Shown here: one piece after another, positions 1-8,799 of the stretch | Position numbering within the stretch: the first letter of the stretch is position 1 | Layout of the letters: each line of letters begins with the position of its first letter | Assembly (NCBI RefSeq): GCF_000425225.1 | Contig: NZ_AULJ01000032.1 | Coordinates: 1 to 64,000 of the forward strand | Length of the DNA stretch: 64,000 bases | Direction: 5' to 3' | Source: Pontibacillus marinus BH030004 = DSM 16465 | Lineage (GTDB): Bacteria > Bacillota > Bacilli > Bacillales > BH030062 | Notes under the pieces: generated by a model | Seen by the model: the letters and a program-made list of their open reading frames with translations, nothing else | The model's database searches: none | What the model was told of the DNA's origin: nothing | Program-made: the position numbers and the translations under genes

Positions 1-1
1 T

Positions 2-55
2 CAAACAGAAGAACAATCAGAGGAAAATGTAGAAGCTAAAAGTGTTAGTTCATAA
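2..55 (+). CDS. C-terminal end of an unidentified protein (partial)
   Basis: Reading from base 2, an open frame runs to a TAA at 53-55 and encodes 17 residues, strongly acidic (QTEEQSEENVEAKSVSS). A good intrinsic terminator follows at once, which supports this being the true end of a gene that starts outside the window. The tail is too short to identify the protein. Confidence 0.5.
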   Translation, partial: QTEEQSEENVEAKSVSS

Positions 56-82
56 AACTAAAATCACATGACTTTTAAGATT

Positions 83-133
83 AGTAGTTCAGTTTTTGAG
101 GAAAAACCACCTCTAAAACTGAACTACTTTTTT
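83..133 (+). terminator. Rho-independent terminator
   Basis: A 19-bp stem with one mismatch (left arm 83-101, right arm 110-128) and an 8-nt loop is followed by a T-run. It closes the partial gene at the left edge. Confidence 0.85.
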
Positions 134-194
134 ACTGTCTGGGAAATTATAAAATTGCTAGCTTGTGTATAACTCTTTAATGAGAGTGGGGCCA

Positions 195-338
195 AGTCCA
201 GCTCCAGCGCCCAGCAACGAATGGACTTCCCTCGCCTCCGTACGATAAGTCAACATCGATTCACCAAGGTTCATCGTGTTTCCTTTATCGTACTACGGGC
301 TCAGTCCAGTCCCTTCGTTGCTAAACGGGCGCTTGCGC
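195..338. repeat. Long imperfect palindromic intergenic repeat
   Basis: The outer arms (206-221, AGCGCCCAGCAACGAA; 314-333, its imperfect complement carrying GGGCGCT) enclose a second inverted pair, TACGATAA 241-248 and TTATCGTA 285-292. The whole can fold into one long hairpin. The flanking text (GTCCAGCTCCAGCGCC ... GGGCGCTTGCGCTT) resembles a dispersed repeat I recall from many Bacillus genomes. No open frame is present. The gene-free interval 56-566 otherwise holds only the terminator before it and the proB promoter after it. Confidence 0.6.
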
Positions 339-416
339 TTTTGTTCTGCTTTTTCTAGTTATCTATATTCTGGTTTTAGAGTTATAAACTGCAATATATC
401 AAGGAAGTAAAGAGTA

Positions 417-446
417 TTGACATAGCTAATGTCTCTCGTGGATAAT
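417..446 (+). promoter_or_regulatory. Sigma-A promoter for proBA
   Basis: TTGACA (417-422), an 18-nt spacer and GATAAT (441-446) match the vegetative consensus closely. Transcription would start near 453, leaving a leader of about 115 nt before proB. I looked for the T-box signature that controls proBA in some relatives and did not find it. Confidence 0.6.
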
Positions 447-566
447 TGGGAAAAATAAATTTGCTCTACATAAAGCTATGAGACGAACTAGACGCTCTCA
501 TCTGTAAAAAGATGTGAAGGGTCTTTTTCACTTTAAAACATAGATTCATTGAAAGAAGGTAATGTA

Positions 567-1661
567 ATGGGAAAACAAAGAGTTGTCGTGAAAATAGGGA
601 GTAGTTCATTAACGAATGCTAATGGTGGGCTTTCTACCAAGAAACTACAAGAGCATGTTCAGGCACTTTCCTATTTAAAAGAACAAGGAAATGAAGTTGT
701 TTTAATCTCTTCTGGCGCCGTTGCAGCTGGCTTTGGGGATTTGGGTTATCCTACACGTCCAGTAACCATTTCTGGAAAACAAGCTGCAGCAGCAGTAGGG
801 CAAGGCCTTTTAATGCAAGGCTACACCAAAGAGTTTTCCAAAAACAATATTGATATCGCACAGTTACTGCTAACACGTCAAAATTTCTCACAAAAAGAAC
901 AATACAAAAATGTTTATCAGACGATAACAGAATTGCTAAAACGTGATGTTCTTCCTATCATCAATGAAAATGATTCAGTGGCGGTTGATGAGTTAACATT
1001 TGGCGACAATGATATGTTGTCTGCACTAGTAAGTGGACTGATTCACGCTGATTGCTTAATGATTTTAACAGATATCAATGGTTTGTATGATAAAAATCCT
1101 CATAAGGACCCTTCAGCAAAGAAATATACATTCCTACCTAAAATTACAGAAGAGTTGCAGTCCGTTGCCAAGGGATCTTCCTCCAATGTTGGTACAGGAG
1201 GTATGAAATCAAAGATTGAGGCGGCAGAAAGAGCTCTTTCTCTTGGTGTAAACACGTTTATTGGATCAGGATTTGGACCTGAAAAGCTCACAGACATCCT
1301 AGAAGGAAAGGGAGATGGAACATATATTGGCAATTCCTTTTTACCTCCTTTGAAAAATAAAAAACAATGGATCATGTTCCACTCTAAAGTTACAGGACAA
1401 GTTGAAATTGATGAAGGTGCTGCAAAAGCCTTGTTACAGAAAGGGAAAAGTCTCTTGTCAGTTGGCGTTACAAATGTTTATGGCGAATTTAGTGCTGGAG
1501 ATGTAGTCGAAGTCATGAATTCAAAAGGGCATATCCTGGGTCGAGGGCAAGTTGATTACAACTCAAGTGACTTATTTAATGTAAAAGACAATACGTCCCA
1601 GTCTAATCAAGAAAGCACAGTTGTTATCCATCGAAATCTTTGGGTAAAGGAGAATGTCTGA
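567..1661 (+). CDS. proB: Glutamate 5-kinase
   Basis: Phosphorylates L-glutamate to gamma-glutamyl phosphate, the first step of proline synthesis, in the cytosol. The 364-residue protein has the amino-acid kinase fold near the N-terminus ([11 protein letters not shown], then [10 protein letters not shown]), the substrate-site stretch [25 protein letters not shown] and the GTGGMKSK loop. A C-terminal PUA-like domain follows from about residue 275. The length is normal for the family. I chose ATG 567 because AGAAGG sits 8 nt upstream; an in-frame TTG at 549 lacks such a site. proA follows 2 nt later, so the two are one operon. A PUA-type ProB is expected to be feedback-inhibited by proline; that is family knowledge, not seen here. 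Confidence 0.96.
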   Translation: MGKQRVVVKIGSSSLTNANGGLSTKKLQEHVQALSYLKEQGNEVVLISSGAVAAGFGDLGYPTRPVTISGKQAAAAVGQGLLMQGYTKEFSKNNIDIAQLLLTRQNFSQKEQYKNVYQTITELLKRDVLPIINENDSVAVDELTFGDNDMLSALVSGLIHADCLMILTDINGLYDKNPHKDPSAKKYTFLPKITEELQSVAKGSSSNVGTGGMKSKIEAAERALSLGVNTFIGSGFGPEKLTDILEGKGDGTYIGNSFLPPLKNKKQWIMFHSKVTGQVEIDEGAAKALLQKGKSLLSVGVTNVYGEFSAGDVVEVMNSKGHILGRGQVDYNSSDLFNVKDNTSQSNQESTVVIHRNLWVKENV

Positions 1662-1663
1662 AA

Positions 1664-2908
1664 ATGAATGATTTACTAGAAAAAGCGAGTAAAGCGAAAG
1701 AAGCAGCTCATGACTTAGGGATTAAGACAACCGAACAAAAGAATTCTGCTTTAGAATCTATATCTCAACGACTAACTGAGGAAAGCGAATTTATTCTCGA
1801 AGAAAACCAGAAGGATCTTAACAGAGGAAAAGAGAATGGATTTAGCGAATCACTGCTAGATCGTTTAACGCTTACAGAAGAACGAATTAAAGATATGGCA
1901 CAAGCTTTGATGAACATCGTGAGTTTAGATGATCCAATCGATGATGTCCTTGAATCTTGGGAGCGCCCTAATGGTCTGCACATTAAGAAGGTACGAGTAC
2001 CAATCGGAGTAGTTGGTATGGTTTATGAAGCAAGACCGAATGTAACAGTCGATGCGAGCAGTCTTTGCTTAAAAACAGGCAACCCTGTGCTTTTAAGAGG
2101 GAGTTCATCTGCTATACATTCAAATAAAGCGATCGTTCAGGTCATCCACCGTGCGTTACAGGAGACAGACATCTCCCCAAATGTTGTCCAGCTTTTAGAG
2201 GATACAAGTCGGGAAACAGCTTCTGAGATGTTTAAGCTTAATGACTATTTAGACGTACTCATTCCTAGAGGAAGTGCTAATCTGATTCAAACAGTAGTAT
2301 CGAATGCATCGGTGCCTGTTTTAGAAACGGGAGCTGGGAATTGCCATATTTATATTGATGAGACGGCAGATCCAAAGATGGCTAAAGAGATTGCAGTAAA
2401 CGGGAAAACGCAAAGGCCTTCTGTATGTAATTCTACAGAGAGCTTTCTTGTCAATGAAAAGTGGGCAGACTCCTACTTCAATGAATTTGTTGAGGCTTTA
2501 CAGGAGAACGATGTAGAACTTCGAGGAGATCAGAAGTCTACAGAGTATGTCCCATCACTAAAACAAGGTACAGAAGAAGATTGGGCAACAGAGTATCTTG
2601 ATTTTATTGCCTCTGTAAAAATCGTAAAAAATGTTGAAGAAGCGGCTGAACACATTAATCAGTATGGAACGAAGCACTCTGAAGCTATCATTTCAGAAAC
2701 GGAGGAAAATGTAGAAGCATTCTTTAAACGAGTCGACGCTGCCGCTCTATATCATAATGCCTCCACTCGATTTACAGACGGAGAAGAATTTGGCTTTGGA
2801 GCAGAAATCGGGATCAGCACCCAAAAGTTACACGCCCGTGGACCAATGGGATTACCAGCGCTAACCTCATCAACATATATAATTCGTGGATCGGGTCAAA
2901 TTAAGTAA
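1664..2908 (+). CDS. proA: Glutamate-5-semialdehyde dehydrogenase (gamma-glutamyl phosphate reductase)
   Basis: Reduces gamma-glutamyl phosphate to glutamate-5-semialdehyde with NADPH, the second step of proline synthesis. The protein has 414 residues, the usual length. Recognisable blocks are [15 protein letters not shown], the nucleotide-binding region around [22 protein letters not shown], and the catalytic cysteine in RPSVCNSTE; the C-terminal [20 protein letters not shown] is typical of ProA. ATG 1664 lies just past the proB stop with AAAGGAG upstream inside the end of proB, which points to translational coupling. A strong terminator follows the gene. Confidence 0.97.
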   Translation: MNDLLEKASKAKEAAHDLGIKTTEQKNSALESISQRLTEESEFILEENQKDLNRGKENGFSESLLDRLTLTEERIKDMAQALMNIVSLDDPIDDVLESWERPNGLHIKKVRVPIGVVGMVYEARPNVTVDASSLCLKTGNPVLLRGSSSAIHSNKAIVQVIHRALQETDISPNVVQLLEDTSRETASEMFKLNDYLDVLIPRGSANLIQTVVSNASVPVLETGAGNCHIYIDETADPKMAKEIAVNGKTQRPSVCNSTESFLVNEKWADSYFNEFVEALQENDVELRGDQKSTEYVPSLKQGTEEDWATEYLDFIASVKIVKNVEEAAEHINQYGTKHSEAIISETEENVEAFFKRVDAAALYHNASTRFTDGEEFGFGAEIGISTQKLHARGPMGLPALTSSTYIIRGSGQIK

Positions 2909-2978
2909 GAGTAACAAAGGGACTTATGCTTAACAAGGATATGGAAATAGGAAATTTATGAACAAAATTAATGAGACG

Positions 2979-3016
2979 AAAAGAGAGCGAATTTGAGGGA
3001 TTCCGCTCTCTTTTAT
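2979..3016 (+). terminator. Rho-independent terminator of proBA
   Basis: The arms AAGAGAGCG and CGCTCTCTT enclose about 14 nt and run into a T-rich stretch. This ends the proBA unit. Confidence 0.85.
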
Positions 3017-3037
3017 TTTGATATTTGAGATATAAGT

Positions 3038-3066
3038 TTGACAAAAGAAAAGGAAAAGGATATATT
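3038..3066 (+). promoter_or_regulatory. Sigma-A promoter for the MMPL transporter operon
   Basis: TTGACA (3038-3043) and TATATT (3061-3066) are separated by 17 nt. The transcript would begin within or just before the palindromes at 3081-3118, so a repressor bound there would block initiation or early elongation. Confidence 0.65.
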
Positions 3067-3080
3067 TTATGTAAGTTACC

Positions 3081-3118
3081 ACTAACATTCATTGATTAAA
3101 TGTTAGTTAGTACTAACT
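3081..3118. promoter_or_regulatory. Probable TetR-type operator (two overlapping palindromes)
   Basis: ACTAACATT (3081-3089) pairs with AATGTTAGT (3099-3107), and immediately after comes the perfect 14-bp palindrome AGTTAGTACTAACT (3105-3118). All share the half-site GTTAGT. They lie 15-50 nt downstream of the -10 box of an operon whose last gene is a TetR-family regulator, so autoregulation is the simplest reading. No binding is shown. Confidence 0.6.
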
Positions 3119-3162
3119 TAAATAAAAGTTTAAGTTACTGGTGAAAACAAGGGGGATAACAA

Positions 3163-4668
3163 ATGTGGATACTGAAAAATATTGCAAATAAGATCGTAAA
3201 AAATCCAATTAAAGTTATAACGTTTACAATAGTCGCCATTTTATTATTTGCCGCCGGAGCACAGCAGGTGGAAATGGCAACAGGGAACAACACACTTATC
3301 GAGGAAGATACTAAGGTCTATCAAAATAACCTTAAATTGGAACAGGAGTTTGGCGGAGAATCGGTAATTGTGATTTATGAAGCTGAAAATGAATCCGATT
3401 TGCTGAAACCTAACACGTTGAAGCAAATGAAAGATCTCGAAAGCCAGTTGAGGTCACAAGATGGCATCTATTCAATCGTCGGCCCCCATACGGCTGTTCA
3501 AAATATATCCGAAAAAAAAGCGGAGAAATATAAAGAAGGCCTGACGGAAATGGCTGATGGGCTCAACGAAATGGGAGAAAAACTTAAAGAAATCAGTATA
3601 AATATCGAAGAGAATGCTTCAAGCCAGTCAAGCTTACCCGATTTTGAATCGAAAATTTCTGAAATGGAAAAGGGCATCGGTAAAATGGTCGAAGGACAGA
3701 AAAAACTTGAGCAGGGTACGGGTGAATTAGTAAACGGCTATTCCAGTATGGGGGTTCAACTCAAGGGTGTTGCGATGAAACTTCAGCAATCCGCCGAACA
3801 AATGAATAAATCCGTTGCAGAAAGACCCGCGCAGCAGAAACAGGCAGTAGAATTGAAACAGGTTGGTTTGAAACTTGGGAGAATGGCTGATCAGATGATT
3901 AGCGCATCCAAGCAAAGTGCCCAGCTTCCTAATGTATCCAGAAAAACAATCGATGGCCTGCAGGGGTTGGAAAAAGGACTGAGAGGACAACAGAGCCAGT
4001 TGAACAATATGGGCGAACGGCAGGCACAGAAACAAAAGGATCTGAAAGAACTCGCAGACGGGCTTGCAGAGATGGGAGAAAACCTAGATTCCATGAGTGA
4101 AAATCTCATGGAAATGATTAATTACTCTGACAGCATGTTGCCTGGCATCCCGAAAAAACAAGAAACACTTGACCAGATGATTTATGAAGATGACGGATCG
4201 TTGCGTAGTATGTTTGACGATATAATCATTGACGGTCGCTACATGACATTCATGATCAAGTTTACTGGTAACGCAACGGATGCCAATAAAAGTGAACTCG
4301 TTTCCTTCGTGAAGGATTATATGGAAGAGAATTCGATGGAAGGAATAAGCACAATGGTGTCAGGTAAACCTGTCTTGGATGATGCAATCCGAACGGAGAT
4401 GAAAAAAAGCATGCAAAAAATGATGGGTCTTTCCATCTTGTTTATGATTCTCGTACTTGCAGTTGTATTCCGGGTGAGGTGGCGCATACTGCCGCTTGTG
4501 ATAATCATGATTGCAGTAATTGGAACCGTAGGCTTGATGGGATGGCTCAGTGTACCGATCACGATGGTTTCGATGGCGGTGTTTCCAATTTTGATTGGCT
4601 TAGGGATTGACTATGCCATTCAATTCCAAAGCAGATTTACTGAAGAAATGACAGGGGAGGAACAATAA
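3163..4668 (+). CDS. MMPL/RND-family transporter, N-terminal half (split gene)
   Basis: N-terminal half of a membrane exporter of the MMPL/HAE3 type (drug, lipid or surfactant efflux; the substrate is unknown). It has one membrane segment near residues 18-36, a long external region rich in heptads (about 110-320, repeats such as LADGLAEMGENLDSM), and three more segments at about 421-485 ending in the family signature GLGIDYAIQFQSRF. A normal protein would continue for about 470 residues, but a single TAA ends the frame at 4668. The next codon begins the second half in the same frame. GGGGGA lies upstream of this ATG, and the TetR-type operator lies just before it. Confidence 0.85.
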   Translation: MWILKNIANKIVKNPIKVITFTIVAILLFAAGAQQVEMATGNNTLIEEDTKVYQNNLKLEQEFGGESVIVIYEAENESDLLKPNTLKQMKDLESQLRSQDGIYSIVGPHTAVQNISEKKAEKYKEGLTEMADGLNEMGEKLKEISINIEENASSQSSLPDFESKISEMEKGIGKMVEGQKKLEQGTGELVNGYSSMGVQLKGVAMKLQQSAEQMNKSVAERPAQQKQAVELKQVGLKLGRMADQMISASKQSAQLPNVSRKTIDGLQGLEKGLRGQQSQLNNMGERQAQKQKDLKELADGLAEMGENLDSMSENLMEMINYSDSMLPGIPKKQETLDQMIYEDDGSLRSMFDDIIIDGRYMTFMIKFTGNATDANKSELVSFVKDYMEENSMEGISTMVSGKPVLDDAIRTEMKKSMQKMMGLSILFMILVLAVVFRVRWRILPLVIIMIAVIGTVGLMGWLSVPITMVSMAVFPILIGLGIDYAIQFQSRFTEEMTGEEQ

Positions 4669-6075
4669 ATGATGGAAAACAGGAGTACTAGAAGCGCCAA
4701 AAAGACCGTAACAAAGATGGTACCCGCCATACTAACAGCTCTTATGGCTACAGCAGTGGGGTTCTTAGCTCTGTATACGTCACCGGTCCCAATGATACAA
4801 GATTTCGGGAAAATGTTAACCATTGGTATGGTAGTCAGTTTCATCGTCGGATTGTTTATCCTAATTCCAATCTTATTTACCCGTGATCATTTTTTTATAA
4901 AATCAATAAAAAAGAATGGAAAGGCAAAACTTGAACATTCAAAAGTGGAGAGGGTGTTTGGCACACTCACCAATTTGATCATAAAGCTAAAATGGCTGAT
5001 CCTTTTTATAGCTATTGTCACAGCAACTGCCGGCATTTGGGGAGATTTGAATACAGGAGTGGAAACCGATGTGGAAACCTTTATGCCTCAGGATACTCAG
5101 GAACTAGAGGATATTCACAAGCTGCGGGATATCCTAGGGACCACCGACCAGGTTTCCATTATGTATAGTACAGACAATGTACTTGATGAGGAGACACTTG
5201 AATGGACGGAGGAATTAACTGCTTCTCTTCCCCAAGAATTCCCTTCTGTTGTTGTGGATACAAATTCATTGTCAGCTCTGTTGAAACAAGCAAACAAAGG
5301 TGAAATGCCAGATCAGGAAGAAACAGCCGACATTCTTTCAGATATGCCGGAAGAACAGTTGAAGCTTTTTGTTAATGAAGAGAGAGACAGCGCTGTCTTG
5401 AATGTCGGCATCGAGCATCTTGAGGCAGAAGAAATGCAAGATTTTATTGCAGGAATGAAAGCATATATTTCAAAAGACACGCCGGAGGGCATCGATGCGA
5501 TAGTAACCGGAAAATCGGTACTGGATGTGGAAATGGTTACTGCACTGACAACAGGTCGATATAAAATGACACTGCTCGGGATGGGCCTTGTCTTCATGGT
5601 GTTGCTGTTGATTTACAGGCATCCGGTTAAGGCATTTATTCCTTTACTGCCGATTTTGTTCATTGTCGGTTGGTCAGGAGGAATCATGTACTTGTTTGAC
5701 ATCAACTATACACCGCTCACGGCAACCCTAGGTGCTCTTATTATTGGTATAGGAACGGAATTCACTATCTTAATTATGGAACGTTTTTATGAGGAACGTC
5801 GAAAAGGCACAGAGAGGCGAGAAGCGATCATGATAGCCAACCAAAAGATTGGCAAGGCGATCTTTGCTTCAGCCTTTACAACAATCGGTGGTTTCAGTGC
5901 ATTGCTTGTTTCTGACTTCGTAATCCTAAGCAATTTTGGTATGATGACATTAGTGAACATTTCCTTCGCTCTAATCAGCACGATTATCGTCCTGCCTGCA
6001 ATATTAATGCTTTTTGACCGATTTGTGCAGATAAAGGGTGGCGAGGAAAGAGGATCGGATACTGTATTGGGGTGA
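4669..6075 (+). CDS. MMPL/RND-family transporter, C-terminal half (split gene)
   Basis: Continues the preceding protein in the same frame after one TAA codon; together they make about 970 residues and 12 membrane segments, the normal MMPL size. It starts with the helix that should follow the FTEE segment (VPAILTALMATAVGFLALY), has an external domain at about 120-290, and a second signature GIGTEFTILIMERFYEE. A good ribosome site, GGGGAGG (4654-4660), sits 8 nt before ATG 4669, so the half may be made separately. It could be a working two-piece transporter, or a full gene broken by one nonsense mutation. tetR follows 7 nt after the stop. Confidence 0.85.
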   Translation: MMENRSTRSAKKTVTKMVPAILTALMATAVGFLALYTSPVPMIQDFGKMLTIGMVVSFIVGLFILIPILFTRDHFFIKSIKKNGKAKLEHSKVERVFGTLTNLIIKLKWLILFIAIVTATAGIWGDLNTGVETDVETFMPQDTQELEDIHKLRDILGTTDQVSIMYSTDNVLDEETLEWTEELTASLPQEFPSVVVDTNSLSALLKQANKGEMPDQEETADILSDMPEEQLKLFVNEERDSAVLNVGIEHLEAEEMQDFIAGMKAYISKDTPEGIDAIVTGKSVLDVEMVTALTTGRYKMTLLGMGLVFMVLLLIYRHPVKAFIPLLPILFIVGWSGGIMYLFDINYTPLTATLGALIIGIGTEFTILIMERFYEERRKGTERREAIMIANQKIGKAIFASAFTTIGGFSALLVSDFVILSNFGMMTLVNISFALISTIIVLPAILMLFDRFVQIKGGEERGSDTVLG

Positions 6076-6082
6076 AACAGAA

Positions 6083-6652
6083 ATGAGAGATAAAACAGAC
6101 CAGATTTTAAATGCGGCAATCAAAGTGTTTATCAAAAAAGGGTTTCTCCAGACCACAACTCAGGAAATCGCAAAGGAAGCAGATGTTGCTGAGGTAACGC
6201 TTTACCGCAAATTTTCCACGAAGCAGAACCTATTTGAGACCGTGGTGAAAAAAGCACTCGAGAATGAATTCCAAACAAAAGTCATGAAGTATGCAGAGGA
6301 ACCGAAGACAGAGGATTTCTTAACACGCATACTTGATGATCGACTTACGGCACTATCAAAAAATAAAAAGCTTGCCAAAACACTGCTAGCCGAAAGTTTT
6401 ATGGGCCATTTAGCTGAAGAGGTTAATTTTCCAGTTATTATTCATAACGGACTTAAAAAAGGATTGGATATACACTTTGCAACATTTGAAGATAAACCTG
6501 ACACGAATCTCCTAGCCAATCAAATAGGAGGCATTCTCCTCAGCAACCTAACTTTCCCATCAGAAGAGCCTTATTATAAGCTCCCTGCAAAAAATAAGGA
6601 AGAACTGTTAAATAGATATGTGAACTCTTTGAACGCTTTTATAGCTAGTTAA
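6083..6652 (+). CDS. TetR/AcrR-family transcriptional regulator
   Basis: A 189-residue repressor-type protein. The N-terminal helix-turn-helix is clear (ILNAAIKVFIKKGF, then TTTQEIAKEADVAEVTLYRKF at residues 5-48), followed by an all-helical ligand domain with no diagnostic motif. It is the last gene of the MMPL operon, 7 nt after the transporter stop, and ATG 6083 has GGGGTGA upstream. The palindromes at 3081-3118 are its likely operator, so it probably controls the exporter in response to an exported compound. The inducer is unknown. Confidence 0.9.
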   Translation: MRDKTDQILNAAIKVFIKKGFLQTTTQEIAKEADVAEVTLYRKFSTKQNLFETVVKKALENEFQTKVMKYAEEPKTEDFLTRILDDRLTALSKNKKLAKTLLAESFMGHLAEEVNFPVIIHNGLKKGLDIHFATFEDKPDTNLLANQIGGILLSNLTFPSEEPYYKLPAKNKEELLNRYVNSLNAFIAS

Positions 6653-6670
6653 TTGTTGACCAATAAACTC

Positions 6671-6710
6671 AACCCCCACCTAAAATAGGATGGGGGTATG
6701 CGTGTTTTTT
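6671..6710 (+). terminator. Rho-independent terminator of the MMPL-tetR operon
   Basis: ACCCCCA and TGGGGGT arms extended by CCT/AGG pairs, with a T6 run at 6705-6710. Confidence 0.8.
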
Positions 6711-6828
6711 ACTGATAGCTTACTTGAAGGGTGCATTAGTGTTGGATGCGCATTGCCAATATTTGTTTATAACACGAATTATTATTTGGGTTATTTAACT
6801 TTTCAACAATAAGGGGGAGTTAGTTCAT

Positions 6829-7062
6829 ATGCTGAAAACCTCAAGAAGTGTTTTGGCTGTATTAGTAACTTTTATCTCAGTGTATGCATTGATTACTGAT
6901 AAATTGGAACTAAATCCATATATACTATTTTTATTTGGTATATTGATGTTAGTAATTGGATTAGATGAGTTAAAAAAGAGACATAAAGAACATGGTTTGA
7001 TTAGTATAGTTGTTTTTTTATTACTGTTATATGTCTCTTTACAAGGATTTTTCATGAGCTAA
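6829..7062 (+). CDS. Small membrane protein, DUF3953/YczI-like
   Basis: 77 residues with three hydrophobic stretches (about 5-22, 29-46 and 56-75) and a charged turn, LDELKKRHKEHG, between the second and third. The pattern fits the YczI/DUF3953 family of small Bacillus membrane proteins of unknown function. AAGGGGGAG lies upstream of ATG 6829. It stands alone between a terminator and a copy of the dispersed intergenic module, and the type-B motif GGGTGCATTAGT occurs upstream at 6730. Confidence 0.65.
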   Translation: MLKTSRSVLAVLVTFISVYALITDKLELNPYILFLFGILMLVIGLDELKKRHKEHGLISIVVFLLLLYVSLQGFFMS

Positions 7063-7092
7063 AGCTAAAATAGTTTTGTAAATTAGGATAAA

Positions 7093-7222
7093 ATATCTCA
7101 TTTTAAGTTTTTCGTATGTGGGCGCATTTCTGTAAAAGAAATGTGCTTTTATATTTGTATAGGTCAGAATGTTGAATAAGGTGTTTGGATATTTGTGTTA
7201 AAATTTGAATTAGATTATGGTG
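7093..7222 (+). repeat. Intergenic terminator-promoter module (copy outside the main array)
   Basis: Contains the ATCTC...AAGTT remnant, a hairpin GGGCGCATTTC / GAAATGTGC (7119-7145) followed by TTTT, and the promoter half TTTGGATATTTGTGTTAAAATTT with an extended -10, TGTTAAAAT, at 7196-7204. Same layout as the copies at 54-61 kb. It would end the transcript of the small membrane gene before it and start that of the lipoprotein after it. Confidence 0.7.
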
Positions 7223-7275
7223 AAATGATTTTAAACTAAATGGCAGGAAAATTGAGTAAAAAAAGAGGTGAAATA

Positions 7276-7650
7276 ATGATAATTCCTAATAAGAAAGTAA
7301 TTTTATTATTATTCATTTTGTCATTGTTTCTAGTTGCGTGCGGAAATAAATCACTAAGTGGAGAGTCTGAAAATTGGATAGGTCGTTATTCTGGTTCTGA
7401 AGAAAATAAAGAGAGAGTAAGAGAATTTGTTATAAGACCAAAAGATAATAAAGAAGTTTCAGTGCCAGTATCCTATAAAATAATTTCTGAGAGAAACGAT
7501 TTAGATTTAAAAGGCACTAAGCACCTTGAAGCTAATTCTTTAGATATATTAACAAGGTGTTCTGATTGCAATATAGCCCTTAAAGGTAATGAAATTTCAA
7601 TAGAACTAAAATGGAATGGGAAAAAAGAAACGCTAGTTTTAACTAACTAA
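7276..7650 (+). CDS. Putative small lipoprotein
   Basis: A 124-residue protein with a signal peptide of lipoprotein type: lysines at 6-7, a hydrophobic run, and lipobox LVAC with the cysteine at residue 22. The mature part is hydrophilic, with a CSDC pair near residue 97, and I do not recognise its fold. AGAGGTG precedes ATG 7276; an earlier in-frame ATG at 7240 has no ribosome site. It is driven by the promoter half of the module before it. Role unknown; anchoring to the outer face of the membrane is inferred from the lipobox. Confidence 0.7.
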   Translation: MIIPNKKVILLLFILSLFLVACGNKSLSGESENWIGRYSGSEENKERVREFVIRPKDNKEVSVPVSYKIISERNDLDLKGTKHLEANSLDILTRCSDCNIALKGNEISIELKWNGKKETLVLTN

Positions 7651-7660
7651 ACATTTGTGA

Positions 7661-8060
7661 ACTTCCTCCATAAAACGGGTGCGTAACTACGATGCTTTAG
7701 TCTTTCAACCAAACGAAGTTAAAAATTTATTAGAAATAGGAAAAGTAATGGTTTGGGAGGAAGCTGACGGTAGCGGAAAGCCGATTGAACTTACCCCAAG
7801 GGAATATTTCGATCGTTTTGTTTATAACCAATCGTTTGAAGATCCTGATGAAATACTAGTGAATGAAATAAAACAACGTGGTAACACAAAAAATAATATT
7901 AAAGAAGCTTTTCCAAATTCTCATGTAGTTGAGTTTTATAGGTCAGGAACAGAAGAGAATGGGGGAATGGACCTGGGGAAGTATTAACCTTGTCTTTGAA
8001 CAAGATAAAAATGGAATGTGGAAGTTAACAGCGATCGTTAAAGATAGCTGGACGATATAA
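7661..8060 (+). pseudogene. Truncated and frameshifted remnant of a conserved secreted-protein family
   Basis: The frame open from 7661 encodes DALVFQPNEVKNLLEIGK ... KPIELTPREYFDRFVYN and continues to a shift in the G5 run at 7961-7965. Moving to the next frame restores WTWGSINLVFEQDKNG ... VKDSWTI to a TAA at 8058-8060. One extra G explains the break. The text matches the C-terminal part of a Bacillus family of hypothetical secreted proteins I recall; the expected N-terminal half and signal peptide are missing. The dispersed motif AACGGGTGC sits exactly at the left edge (7675), as if the truncation occurred at the repeat. Confidence 0.6.
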
Positions 8061-8220
8061 GGATGGACAAAAAGTTCACTAGCAATTACTAATGTTATAT
8101 GCAACTGAATAATTTCAAGTGGATTACATAGTGGACAAGAGGAAAGTGAGAGCTCAATTAATTAATAGCTTTTATCCGATCTATTTGATATATTCATTTT
8201 AAATTCTAGGGGGGAAGAAA

Positions 8221-8344
8221 ATGAGAAAAGTTATTTCGTTTGCAAAATCAGTAATACCTCATGCAGAGTCTGATAAATCAGGGCGATGCTTTGCATGGGG
8301 TAGCCGTTAATATCGCTGAGAGGCATCATTTCTGGTATGTTTGA
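8221..8344 (+). pseudogene. Possible degenerate short gene
   Basis: After a strong GGGGGGAAG site, ATG 8221 opens a frame (MRKVISFAKSVIPHAESDKS) that stops at 8310. Skipping one G at 8281 continues it as GDALHGVAVNIAERHHFWYV to a TGA at 8342-8344. I do not recognise the product. The upstream stretch 8061-8220 shows only a weak copy of the module promoter (GATATATTCATTTTAAAT, 8188-8205). Confidence 0.25.
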
Positions 8345-8384
8345 CTTTGCACCTTATAAAAAAATAAATAAGGGGCTAACAGAA

Positions 8385-8651
8385 ATGAGCTATATAAAAG
8401 CAAAAAGTGTATTACCTGATGAGCTTATCAAAGAACTACAAAAATACGTGCAGGGACAGACAATCTATATTCCTAAAGAAAAAAACAATTACGAAGAATG
8501 GGGTAAGAGTTCTGGTGGAAGAAATAGAATAGACCAAAGGAATGCTGATATTCAAAATGGCTTTAATCGTGGCATGACAATTACTCAATTGGCAGATGAT
8601 TATTTTCTTTCTCCAGATACCATAAAGAAGATCGTGTACTCCAGGAAGTAG
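8385..8651 (+). CDS. CD3324-like small DNA-binding protein
   Basis: 88 residues. The N-terminal part (YIKAKSVLPDELIKELQKYV, then TIYIPKEK) and the C-terminal helix-turn-helix (ITQLADDYFLSPDTIKKIV) match the family called CD3324, related to the Mor activator fold. Such proteins are probably transcription factors, but no target is known. ATG 8385 follows AAGGGGC; an upstream in-frame ATG at 8337 has no ribosome site. A terminator follows directly. Confidence 0.75.
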   Translation: MSYIKAKSVLPDELIKELQKYVQGQTIYIPKEKNNYEEWGKSSGGRNRIDQRNADIQNGFNRGMTITQLADDYFLSPDTIKKIVYSRK

Positions 8652-8652
8652 A

Positions 8653-8697
8653 TGCTGACATACTGGAAATCTTTATTGATTGTCAGTGTGTTTTTTT
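8653..8697 (+). terminator. Rho-independent terminator
   Basis: CTGACA (8655-8660) pairs with TGTCAG (8681-8686), followed by a T7 run. The stem is short and the loop long, so efficiency is uncertain. Confidence 0.5.
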
Positions 8698-8799
8698 GTG
8701 TCAATTATGATTAATAACTATTTTTTCTATTTATATAATCCCTTTTTTCACTTAATGTTTAATTAGTACAGAAGTAAATTAGTGGAAAGTGGGGCTATT

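Noticed and set aside
447-566. T-box leader of proB
   Set aside because: No T-box sequence (AGGGTGGNACCGCG-like) and no antiterminator/terminator pair in the leader; only a standard promoter is supported.
7670-7700. Start codon GTG at 7679 as a real gene start
   Set aside because: The GTG lies within the dispersed AACGGGTGC motif without a ribosome site, and the protein family should have a longer N-terminal part.
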